Positions 1 to 6,330 of a stretch of 6,869 nt of DNA are shown one piece after another; the stretch's first letter is position 1, and each line of letters opens with the position of its first letter. The notes under the pieces are model-generated. The model was not told the DNA's origin. It ran no database searches and saw nothing but the letters and a program-made list of their open reading frames with translations. Location: NCBI GenBank assembly GCA_903832475.1, contig CAILBQ010000024.1, forward strand, positions 1-6,869, read 5' to 3'. The stretch comes from an uncultured Acidobacteriota bacterium (GTDB lineage Bacteria > Acidobacteriota > Terriglobia > Terriglobales > Acidobacteriaceae). The position numbers and the translations under genes were made by a program.

Positions 1-1
1 C

Positions 2-78
2 GGCGGAGTAGCTCAGATGGTTAGAGCGACGGATTCATAACCCGTAGGTCGGCGGTTCGATCCCGCCCTCCGCCACCA
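2..78 (+). tRNA. tRNA with CAT anticodon, probably elongator tRNA-Met
   Basis: A full cloverleaf can be folded by hand. The acceptor stem is GGCGGAG (2-8) with CTCCGCC (68-74), followed by discriminator A75 and an encoded CCA (76-78). The D stem is GCTC/GAGC (11-14/24-27), with the GG of the D loop at 19-20. The anticodon loop is TTCATAA (34-40), with anticodon CAT at 36-38. The T stem is GGCGG/CCGCC (51-55/63-67), with loop TTCGATC. The first acceptor pair is a normal G-C and the anticodon stem lacks three consecutive G-C pairs beside the loop, both of which argue against initiator tRNA-fMet. The last anticodon-stem pair (A33 with C41) is a mismatch. A CAT anticodon can also belong to tRNA-Ile2, whose C34 is changed to lysidine; the sequence alone does not fully exclude this. 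Confidence 0.96.
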
Positions 79-564
79 ATTACCCGTTCCGCACCATCGA
101 CCCAGGCTCGAATCAAGTGTGCACCTCGGAGTTGGAGGCGCTCCTTCTGCGTCCTCGCCGGCGCCGGTTGCTCAGCAGTGCATGTTATTCGCCCCGGATC
201 GCCCTTCTCTCGAACGTGGCCTTGGCCCAAGCCTTCAGCACCTACGACGCTAACTGTTCCGTTCATACCTTCAGGAGAGTTTGGATATTCTGGCGCTGCC
301 AAAGGAAGCCATGGCAATTTGAACATCGGAAAGCGGTCCGCGACCATGGTTTGCCATCCTGGCACAGAAACTTTCCTGGCAGACCGAGCTCATTCAGCCT
401 TGTAAGTTGATTGGTAAGTCGAAGATAGGTGAGTTTGAAACCCTTGGAAGTTGAGTTATGCCACCCTCACCTTGTTCTAAACGTTCCAGATAAGCCTGAA
501 AGCATGCGGTCGCACGAAAGCTCCGGCCCTCAAGACTGGACAATCGATTAGACTCTTAGCAGAA
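79..564. other. Gene-poor stretch between the tRNA and the ATPase gene
   Basis: I see no supported gene in these 486 bases. Short open frames exist on both strands, but their translations are rich in Arg, Ser and Pro, resemble no family I know and have no convincing ribosome binding site. A 10-base palindrome (CCGGCGCCGG, 158-167) and a short GGAG/CTCC stem (134-137/141-144) are present; neither is followed by a T run, so I do not call a terminator for the tRNA. The promoter of the downstream pair should lie in the right half. TTGAAA at 435-440 with TATGCC at 457-462 is the best sigma70-like pair I found, but the -10 match is poor and I do not call it. Confidence 0.5.
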
Positions 565-1632
565 ATGAATGCAACCAACACAGTTACGCCAGCGGCTCTG
601 GCCGAGTTGCTGCTGAATATCGCTCCTGTGCGCCCTGTTTTCATCTGGGGGCCTCCCGGCATTGGAAAATCTTCGATCGTGCAGCAGTTCGCCGCGCAAG
701 TTGGTTTGGAGTGCGTTTCCCTGCTTGGCAGCCAGCTCGCTCCTGAGGATCTCATCGGCGTTCCGCAGATTGAGGATGGAACCAGCCGATTTTGTCCGCC
801 TCGGTCCATTGCCCGCAAGGATCCGTACTGCTTGTTTCTTGACGAGTTGAATGCCTGCTCTCATGAGGTGCAAAAGGCGTTCTACAGCCTCATCCACGAG
901 CGCCGCATCGGCGAGTACATCCTGCCTCAAGGTTCGATCGTTATCGGCGCTGGAAACAGGGCTCAGGACAGTGCCATCGTGAAGCCCTTATCGTCGGCGC
1001 TGATCAACCGCATGGTGCATGTCCACCTGCGCGTTTCGTTCCGCGAATGGATGACATGGGCAGAGTCGAACAACATACATCCTTTGGTGTTGGAATACAT
1101 CCGGCTTCGATCAGATCACCTCTGGAGCCAACCACCGAAGCATGAGGAGCCATTCTCCACGCCTCGTGCCTGGCATATGGTCAGCGACGCGCTTCACTCT
1201 TACGGCGATCATCTTTCCGATGAACAACTGGAGATTGTCTCCTTTGGCTGTCTATCTCCTCATCATGCCGGCCAATTCAAGGCATTCCACAAGCAGCTGC
1301 GGAGCCGATTCAAGTTGGAGGCGGTCTTGAAGGGGGAAATTGGCTGGCCGCATAAACCGGAAGACCGGGATGTACTCTACTTCCTCGCGCAGTCGTTTCG
1401 CGCGCGGATAGCCAGGGAGCTTCCCAACGAACGCACGGCCATTTCAGAACAGCAGAAACAATTCGCACATGTGGCTAAGGGGCTGCTCAAGGACCTCGCT
1501 GCCGTGAGCTTTGAAATCGCGCAACTGGTCGTGTCCAGCGACGAAAAGGAGTCGCTGCCCGATTGGTTTGTCATCGAGATCGTCCGCGATCTGCCCCGCC
1601 TGGCGGAGAAGCGTGATGGCACGCAAGGCTAG
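565..1632 (+). CDS. MoxR/AAA_5-type AAA+ ATPase
   Basis: This is a 355-residue cytoplasmic AAA+ ATPase of the MoxR/AAA_5 type, a group that usually remodels a partner or helps insert a metal cofactor together with a vWA-domain protein. Visible motifs in order are: Walker A GPPGIGKS (residues 29-36), Walker B CLFLDELN (89-96, with D93 and E94), a sensor-1 Asn in GAGNR (N131), a candidate arginine finger in ALINRM (R149), and a sensor-2-like Arg in STPRAW (R201). The remaining 150 residues form a mostly helical, charged C-terminal lid region without a motif I recognise. The reading frame is open back to a TAA at 478-480, and ATG 565 is the first ATG, GTG or TTG after it, so the start is well placed even though no strong Shine-Dalgarno precedes it. 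The 3' end overlaps the peptidase/vWA gene by 17 bases, which implies co-transcription and probably coupled translation. The client is unknown; the AAA+ call is firm, the role is inferred. Confidence 0.93.
   Translation: MNATNTVTPAALAELLLNIAPVRPVFIWGPPGIGKSSIVQQFAAQVGLECVSLLGSQLAPEDLIGVPQIEDGTSRFCPPRSIARKDPYCLFLDELNACSHEVQKAFYSLIHERRIGEYILPQGSIVIGAGNRAQDSAIVKPLSSALINRMVHVHLRVSFREWMTWAESNNIHPLVLEYIRLRSDHLWSQPPKHEEPFSTPRAWHMVSDALHSYGDHLSDEQLEIVSFGCLSPHHAGQFKAFHKQLRSRFKLEAVLKGEIGWPHKPEDRDVLYFLAQSFRARIARELPNERTAISEQQKQFAHVAKGLLKDLAAVSFEIAQLVVSSDEKESLPDWFVIEIVRDLPRLAEKRDGTQG
1605..1608 (+). promoter_or_regulatory. Ribosome binding site fixing the peptidase/vWA start
   Basis: GGAG lies seven bases before ATG 1616, inside the end of the ATPase gene. 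The same frame stays open further upstream (an ATG at 1511), but those extra residues are Arg/Ser-rich read-through of the ATPase gene in another frame. GTG at 1613 is also in frame but sits too close to the GGAG. Confidence 0.6.
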
Positions 1633-3415
1633 CAAGAACACCCTCGACGCGGCAACCCTTGCATTCAACGCAGCGGATAGGCAACTACACGCTCACCCGC
1701 TCTTTGCTCCTCTGATTAGCCGCGCCCGTATCTACCGAAGGCATTTCACTTTATGCCCAGACGACGCCTGGGCCATCGTTACAGGCAGCGGCGACATTTA
1801 CGTTCATCCTACCCGCCGCGCCGAGGAGCAAGAGTGGGTTTATGTACTCTCCCATTGCCTGCTGCACCTGGCTCTCTCACATTTCAGAAGAGACCGGAGA
1901 CCTTTGGAGTGGAATGCTGCATGCGACGTATTCGTAGCGCGATTTCTCTCCGATCTGAAAATAGGCCGGGCTCCCGCGGAGCTGCACGCGCAGGATCTTC
2001 CAGGTGGTAATGAAGACCGGCTTTACGATTGGTTCTGTGCCGACGGAATCCCGAAACACTTACAGAGATTGAGCGTAGGCGGGATGCAGCGGCTGGACCT
2101 CTATTATGGCGCAGATCAAAGATACGCCCGATCTCATGATCGGCAGGCTTGGCAGGCGAGCTTTGCCTTCGGACTCAGGCAAGCCGTCCATAGTGCAATT
2201 GACGCCGCGGCCGGCCGCACACCTGCGTTCAAAGCCAATGGAGCTTCGATGTCCAAGGCAAACGCGGCGAGGTCGTGGTTTATCAGCAGCTACCCACTCC
2301 TCGGAGCGATCGTTGCCACTTTTCAGATCGTGGAAGACTCTGCAATCTGCCTGCGCGAAAAGATTAGCGTGGGCGCCGTCAATGCCTACTCCAAGGAAAT
2401 TTTTATTAATCCGGGAGTTGGTTTGAGCGAACAGGAATGCCGGTTCGTGATAGCCCACGAGATTCTCCACGTTGGTCTCGTTCACAGCCGCAGACGCGAG
2501 GGCCGCGATCCATACCTGTGGAACATCGCTTGCGATTTCGTCATCAATGGCTGGTTGATTGAGATGGGCATCGGAACGCTGCCTCAGGTAGGCGGCTTAT
2601 ACGACCCGGAACTGAAGGGCCTTTCCGCTGAGAGCATCTATGACAGAATCGTTACCGATATGCGCCGATTTCGCAAGCTAGCAACACTTCGCGGCGTAGG
2701 ACTGAGCGACATGATGGGAGCGTCTGAAGGCCTCCGGGATTTCGACGCGATGGACCTTGATGAGTTTTACCGCAGGGCAATGTCGCAGGGGCTTGAATAC
2801 CATCTCGCTGAGAACCGCGGATTTCTCCCCGCAGGCTTGATCGAGGAAATTCGAGCCCTCAGTCAACCGCCCATTGCCTGGGACGTAGAACTGGCACGCT
2901 GGTTCGATGACTGGTTTCAACCCATTGAAAAGAGGCGCTCCTTCGCGCGGCCCAGCCGCCGGCAAGCGTCCACTCCCGACATTCCCCGACCCAGCCTGGT
3001 TCCTCGCGAGGGTGCAGCGGACGGACGAACCTTTGGCGTGATCCTCGATACCTCCGGCTCGATGGATCGCCGTCTCCTCGCCAAGGCTCTGGGAGCGATT
3101 GCAAGCTACAGCGTGGTGCATGAAGTTCCAATGGTTCGCGTGGTCTTCTGCGACGCGGCAGCTTACGATCAAGGCTACATGGCGCCGGATGCGATTGCGG
3201 ACTGCGTTCAGGTGAAGGGCCGGGGAGGAACCATCCTTCAGCCGGCAATCGATTTATTGCAGAATTCCGATGATTTCCCGAAGGATGGCCCGCTCCTGGT
3301 GATCACTGACGGAAAGTGCGACCGTCTCAACGTCCGCAGGAACCATGCCTTTCTGCTTCCGAAAGGCGCACGGCTGCCCTTTGTCGCTCGTGGTCCCGTA
3401 TTTCGAGTTGAGTAG
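1616..3415 (+). CDS. Duplicated-domain zinc metallopeptidase with C-terminal vWA domain (DUF2201/COG3864-like)
   Basis: This 599-residue protein has no signal peptide or membrane segment, so it is probably cytoplasmic. It resembles the putative metallopeptidase-vWA proteins of the DUF2201 group, which commonly neighbour MoxR ATPases. Residues 27-141 are a first, altered peptidase-like domain with HCLLHLALSH (80-89). Residues 226-349 are a second copy with the intact zinc motif HEILHVGLVH (281-290: H281, E282, H285, H290). Both copies continue into a WNxACD motif (99-104 and 302-307). After a basic, Pro-rich linker (about 436-468), a vWA domain follows with an apparently complete MIDAS site: DTSGS (478-482), T539 in GRGGTI and D565 in ITDGK. 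The start at 1616 follows a GGAG and overlaps the ATPase gene, so the two products probably form a complex in which the ATPase acts on or through the vWA domain. Proteolysis is inferred from the motif only; substrate and trigger are unknown. As I recall the family, single-copy members are nearer 400 residues, which fits the extra N-terminal copy here. Confidence 0.88.
   Translation: MARKASKNTLDAATLAFNAADRQLHAHPLFAPLISRARIYRRHFTLCPDDAWAIVTGSGDIYVHPTRRAEEQEWVYVLSHCLLHLALSHFRRDRRPLEWNAACDVFVARFLSDLKIGRAPAELHAQDLPGGNEDRLYDWFCADGIPKHLQRLSVGGMQRLDLYYGADQRYARSHDRQAWQASFAFGLRQAVHSAIDAAAGRTPAFKANGASMSKANAARSWFISSYPLLGAIVATFQIVEDSAICLREKISVGAVNAYSKEIFINPGVGLSEQECRFVIAHEILHVGLVHSRRREGRDPYLWNIACDFVINGWLIEMGIGTLPQVGGLYDPELKGLSAESIYDRIVTDMRRFRKLATLRGVGLSDMMGASEGLRDFDAMDLDEFYRRAMSQGLEYHLAENRGFLPAGLIEEIRALSQPPIAWDVELARWFDDWFQPIEKRRSFARPSRRQASTPDIPRPSLVPREGAADGRTFGVILDTSGSMDRRLLAKALGAIASYSVVHEVPMVRVVFCDAAAYDQGYMAPDAIADCVQVKGRGGTILQPAIDLLQNSDDFPKDGPLLVITDGKCDRLNVRRNHAFLLPKGARLPFVARGPVFRVE
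1694..2038 (+). repeat. Peptidase-domain copy 1 (degenerate, Glu replaced by Cys)
   Basis: This protein-level repeat unit covers residues 27-141. It opens with HPLFAPL, matching YPLLGAI of copy 2, passes an IYVHP segment matching IFINP, and reaches H80-C81-L82-L83-H84 with H89. RR (91-92) and WNAACD (99-104) line up with RR (292-293) and WNIACD (302-307), with a two-residue gap between them. It ends in a DRLYDW segment resembling ESIYDR of copy 2. The three histidines are kept; the Glu that would activate water is Cys81, and an Asn after the ACD motif in copy 2 (N311) is Ala108 here. Confidence 0.8.
2291..2662 (+). repeat. Peptidase-domain copy 2 (intact HExxHxxxxH)
   Basis: This protein-level repeat unit covers residues 226-349, homologous to copy 1 but with the full motif H281-E282-x-x-H285 and H290, then WNIACD (302-307) and N311. 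It is the copy expected to be catalytic. DNA identity between the copies is not obvious by eye, so the duplication is old rather than recent. Confidence 0.8.
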
Positions 3416-3705
3416 AAGAAAGTGATGAAATCAAGCCTCATCATCCACGATGCCTGCCAACGAAGATGGGAGTGCAGCTAGCTTGGACAGACTTGCTGAA
3501 ACAGGAAAATAGGCTTTGTTAGCACGTTCGACACGCCGCAGCCCTTCCTTGTAATTGAATCGGAAGATTCACACCGGCATGCGTTGATCTCCATGTTTGT
3601 TTGTAAATAACATTTCACAGCTCGATGTGGAGTGTTCAACAGCTCGAAGCAAATCACGCATCTCGGGAAAGAACAGCTGCGAACTACACCCCCGCCGGGG
3701 AGGAT
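3416..3705. other. Convergent intergenic region
   Basis: These 290 bases separate the ends of two converging transcription units, and I see no gene in them. They contain only weak stems: TGATGA/TCATCA (3423-3428/3438-3443, nine-base loop), a small GNRA-type hairpin at 3556-3571, and CCCC/GGGG with a three-base loop at 3690-3700, just past the permease stop. None is followed by a clear T run in the relevant direction, so termination may be Rho-dependent or use a structure I could not recognise. Confidence 0.5.
3556..3571. terminator. Possible small hairpin, weak terminator candidate
   Basis: TGAATC and GATTCA pair perfectly over six bases around GGAA, which on the plus strand is a GNRA-type tetraloop. 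It lies about 140 bases after the peptidase/vWA stop. No T tract follows on either strand and the stem is half A-T, so an intrinsic terminator is doubtful; RNA 3'-end protection or chance are alternatives. Confidence 0.2.
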
Positions 3706-6330
3706 TCAACTCAATACAACAGCGTTGTAGATCATATGCAGCAACACGCAGGGTGCGAGTTTACCCGACTTCTTGAACATGAAGGCGTTAACAGCGCCGA
3801 GAAGAAAGACGGGCGGCCAGGCCAGAACAGGGTGGTAGCTGGCAAAGAAGCCTGCGCTGCCAAGAATCGCCAGCCAGCCATGCCATTTGCCCTTCCATTC
3901 GCGGTCGAGAGCGCGAAAAAGCAAACCGCGAAAAAGGAATTCCTCGGCAAACGGTGCGAAGAAAACAGCCATGATGAAGTACGCCTTGCGCAAGTCGGAA
4001 CCATTCGACAGTTGCTGCCGAGCGTGCTCGACGAGCTCTCGCGTGGCCGGCAGGCGGGCGAGCAGAAACTGGTAGCCAAGGCCAAGCATGCCCAGCGCCA
4101 GTCCTCCTGCCGCTGCGGCAAGCATCGCTACGATCAAGCCAGAGTCGTTCAATCCGTAGCGCCGGTAAAACGTCTCGATGGGTTGATCGAGCCAGTCGTA
4201 CCTGGTGGCAGCGGTGGCAACGGACGGATCAGGCTTCCAGAGCCATACCCGGTCGGCAGAGACGTCTCGGTTCTCCAGGAATCGCGTTACCCCGATGGTC
4301 GTGCCGACAGCACACAGAGCGTAGCTGAAGGTCAAAGCGATGCCAACGTTGCCGCGGCCAAAGATGGCCACGAAGACCCCAGAAAGGACTGCCCCTGCTT
4401 CGATGAGGATGCTGATGGCCACCATGGCGTGCATTAGCGTTGGAGGCGACGGAAGGCGTTCGGACCAGGGATCGTAAAGAAACGGCAGTCGGGCGCGAAA
4501 GTTCTGCCACATGGCAGCGGCGGTGATGTAGGAGTAGACAATGCCCACGATGGCCAGGTGCCACTGCTGCGTGCATATCCCAATCGCGAAGGTGAGCATG
4601 CCCAGTTGCGCGGCCCAGCGCCGCCCTCCGGGCACCTTCTGTACCTCGCCCGACTCCGACGTAATGGTCACCAGCGTGACCGATTTTTCCGCCATGCTGC
4701 GGCCAAAGAAATACCAGGCAATGCCCACCAGGCCAATCTTCCAAACCTCCCGCGGAAAAAGGAAGCATGCACACAGCAGCACAAGCGCCACCAATCCCGA
4801 CGAGATCAGCGTCCACAGCCATGCTTTGGCCTTGAGAAGAGACTCGAGTCCACGCGGCCAGGTGAGCGCGATCCACAAGGCGGAGCCTTCGCTGGCCAGC
4901 GATTTCGGCCCCAGCACCCAAAGGAAGTAGGTGCCGAAGAGGATGGCCGCGCCGCAAAGATAGTTCCAAGCCTCGCCTGCATGCTGCGTGAGATACCGCA
5001 TGTTGAAGGCCTGGTATCCGGCGACCGTCAAAGGAATGAGGATAGTCTGCACAATTGCGCTGCGGTCGCGCACAAACCAGAGGAATTCTTTGCGGTACAG
5101 TGGTTCCCGGCCGAAGTCGGGAGGCCCAGCATCTTTTCTTCGTCCCGACGGTGCCGCATCGCCCTTCGCGAACTGCCCGGCAAGTCCACGCTGCGTTCCC
5201 CATACGCTGAGGCTGACGGAACCCGCGATCACAATTCCCGAAGCGATCACGCAGGTCAGCGCACCCAGGGGGAATGAGAACGCCCCGCCATGAGTTGCCC
5301 CAAGAAAAAGCCCAAGCCAGGGCCACGGGACAACTGTAAGAATTCTCAGCATTGAGGCAATAGCCGGGATAGCCTTCGGTAGAAACGATATCCCGACAAA
5401 GAAGAACATCATGGTGGCGTAACCAACCCAGCTCATCAGTCCAACAATCGCCCCGCGGGTGCGCGTCGGAAAGCGTAGCAGGATGCCGATTTCGAGAGCC
5501 TTCCCCAGGCAGGCGCAGGCGATCGAAACCGGGACGCCAATCAGGAACGCGGCCATGCACCCCGTAAGAACACTGCTATAAGCTGTGCCATACAGGGTGG
5601 CGCAGAACAACGGTCCAGTCCAATAAATGGGGTTTGCGGCAAGCGGGGACAGCATCTCCGAAAAGAAGATTGCCCCGGCGGGAATGGGATGGGAGTAAAG
5701 CCACTCCCACATGGGATGACGGCGCCGCTGAATGTCCAGTTCGAGCCCTTCACCTTGGCAAACCAGCATGGCAATCCACAGGAACAGAAAGATCGTGCCG
5801 GCAAGCGTCGGAAGTCGCCCGGCTTTCGCCAGTTGGGAAAGGCCGCCGGCGACGGCGTCTTCCGAAACCAGGTCCGCACCATCGCGCAGCGCGACCGAGT
5901 CCAGAATGCGTTTGCGAATTTCCTGAGCCGATCCACCCATGCGGCGGGCAACCCGCTTTGCTTCGGCCTCGTAATCGGAGGCGGTCAAAGGCCGGTCTCG
6001 AAACAACGGCTCCTTTGGGCTGTCCAGCATCGAGCGCACCGAGTCCAGGAACTCCTGGCTGACGACAATTTTGCCCTGCAGACTCGCCTGCGCTCGCTGC
6101 CCAGCCTCGACCGCGATATTGACCGAAACTGCGGCCAGGATATTGACCACGCCAAATAGCAGGACCCCCAGCAATACCCCGAGACCGCTCCAGTCGGTCG
6201 TGCTCCTCTTGGTCCGGCTGTTCATCAATTCCTGCTGACGGCGCTGGCGGCCGGTTGCACGCTTGCGCGACGTCCGCAGCAGAATGGCAACGGTCGGCCA
6301 GAAACGAGGCGGATTGGGCTGAACGCTCAT
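3706..6330 (-). CDS. ABC-2 type transporter permease fused to a CPBP intramembrane metalloprotease
   Basis: This 874-residue polytopic membrane protein is a fusion. The first ~700 residues look like an ABC-2 permease: a basic cytoplasmic N-terminus, a first membrane segment (about 48-70), a charged ~100-residue loop (73-172), then many hydrophobic segments (about 176-192, 253-275, 293-316, 322-345, 350-373, 427-443, 455-474, 505-526, 592-606, 634-656, 662-682). About residues 728-874 form a CPBP (Abi/CAAX-protease-like) domain with EEFLFRG (E796, E797, R801), FFASYH (F829, H833) and HMIYN (H865, N869), so the usual CPBP motifs are all present. ATG 6330 overlaps the ATPase stop as ATGA, implying coupled translation. 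An internal ATG at residue 36 with AGGA upstream is a weaker alternative, because the skipped residues look like a normal permease N-terminus. The likely role is export with the neighbouring ATPase, with the protease part cleaving a cargo or partner in the membrane. The cargo is unknown. I recall this fusion as an established annotated family, so the architecture itself is not new. Confidence 0.93.
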   Translation of the reverse strand: MSVQPNPPRFWPTVAILLRTSRKRATGRQRRQQELMNSRTKRSTTDWSGLGVLLGVLLFGVVNILAAVSVNIAVEAGQRAQASLQGKIVVSQEFLDSVRSMLDSPKEPLFRDRPLTASDYEAEAKRVARRMGGSAQEIRKRILDSVALRDGADLVSEDAVAGGLSQLAKAGRLPTLAGTIFLFLWIAMLVCQGEGLELDIQRRRHPMWEWLYSHPIPAGAIFFSEMLSPLAANPIYWTGPLFCATLYGTAYSSVLTGCMAAFLIGVPVSIACACLGKALEIGILLRFPTRTRGAIVGLMSWVGYATMMFFFVGISFLPKAIPAIASMLRILTVVPWPWLGLFLGATHGGAFSFPLGALTCVIASGIVIAGSVSLSVWGTQRGLAGQFAKGDAAPSGRRKDAGPPDFGREPLYRKEFLWFVRDRSAIVQTILIPLTVAGYQAFNMRYLTQHAGEAWNYLCGAAILFGTYFLWVLGPKSLASEGSALWIALTWPRGLESLLKAKAWLWTLISSGLVALVLLCACFLFPREVWKIGLVGIAWYFFGRSMAEKSVTLVTITSESGEVQKVPGGRRWAAQLGMLTFAIGICTQQWHLAIVGIVYSYITAAAMWQNFRARLPFLYDPWSERLPSPPTLMHAMVAISILIEAGAVLSGVFVAIFGRGNVGIALTFSYALCAVGTTIGVTRFLENRDVSADRVWLWKPDPSVATAATRYDWLDQPIETFYRRYGLNDSGLIVAMLAAAAGGLALGMLGLGYQFLLARLPATRELVEHARQQLSNGSDLRKAYFIMAVFFAPFAEEFLFRGLLFRALDREWKGKWHGWLAILGSAGFFASYHPVLAWPPVFLLGAVNAFMFKKSGKLAPCVLLHMIYNAVVLS
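6327..6330 (-). promoter_or_regulatory. ATGA start-stop overlap coupling ATPase and permease
   Basis: The permease ATG (6330-6328) and the ATPase TGA (6329-6327) share two bases. No strong Shine-Dalgarno precedes this ATG, so re-initiation by ribosomes finishing the ATPase is the likely way the permease is translated at a matched level. Confidence 0.7.

Noticed and set aside
33..41. A-C mismatch closing the anticodon stem as a sign of a tRNA pseudogene
   Set aside because: All other stems, the invariant bases and the CCA end are intact, and the same anticodon-arm sequence is, as I recall, widespread in bacterial tRNA-Met.
21..365. Minus-strand frame whose C-terminus reads GGGGRDRTADLRVMNPSL
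   Set aside because: That ending is the antisense translation of the tRNA at 2-78. This tail is a familiar spurious protein in databases because the tRNA is conserved. The rest of the frame resembles nothing known.
117..410. 97-residue plus-strand frame after the tRNA
   Set aside because: Arg/Ser-rich composition, no family resemblance, no ribosome binding site and a competing overlapping frame (178-405) of equal quality.
435..462. TTGAAA with TATGCC at 16-base spacing as a promoter for the ATPase gene
   Set aside because: The -10 element matches the consensus at only three of six bases, and other equally weak pairs exist in the same gap.
1511..1615. Longer N-terminus for the peptidase/vWA protein
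   Set aside because: It would overlap the ATPase gene by over 100 bases and adds 35 low-complexity Arg/Ser residues. ATG 1616 has a GGAG at good distance and a short overlap.
3690..3700. CCCC-GCC-GGGG hairpin just past the permease stop as its terminator
   Set aside because: The stem is only four pairs and the minus strand continues with TGTAGTT rather than a T run.
3625..4437. 270-residue plus-strand frame
   Set aside because: It lies almost wholly antisense to the CPBP end of the fused permease, has a charged low-information translation and no recognisable motif, while the minus frame carries all CPBP motifs.
4786..4795. CGCCACCAAT, identical to bases 71-80 at the tRNA end, as a possible att repeat
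   Set aside because: Only 10 bases match and it lies inside the intact permease coding sequence with no integrase nearby; chance is sufficient.
4558..5277. 239-residue plus-strand frame
   Set aside because: Antisense to the permease, with Arg/Pro/Gln-rich translation, no motif and no start signal.
4229..5560. 443-residue minus-strand frame inside the permease gene
   Set aside because: A same-strand, shifted-frame shadow of the permease, rich in Arg, His, Trp and Cys. It is produced by GC-rich codon bias, and the permease frame gives clear membrane segments throughout.
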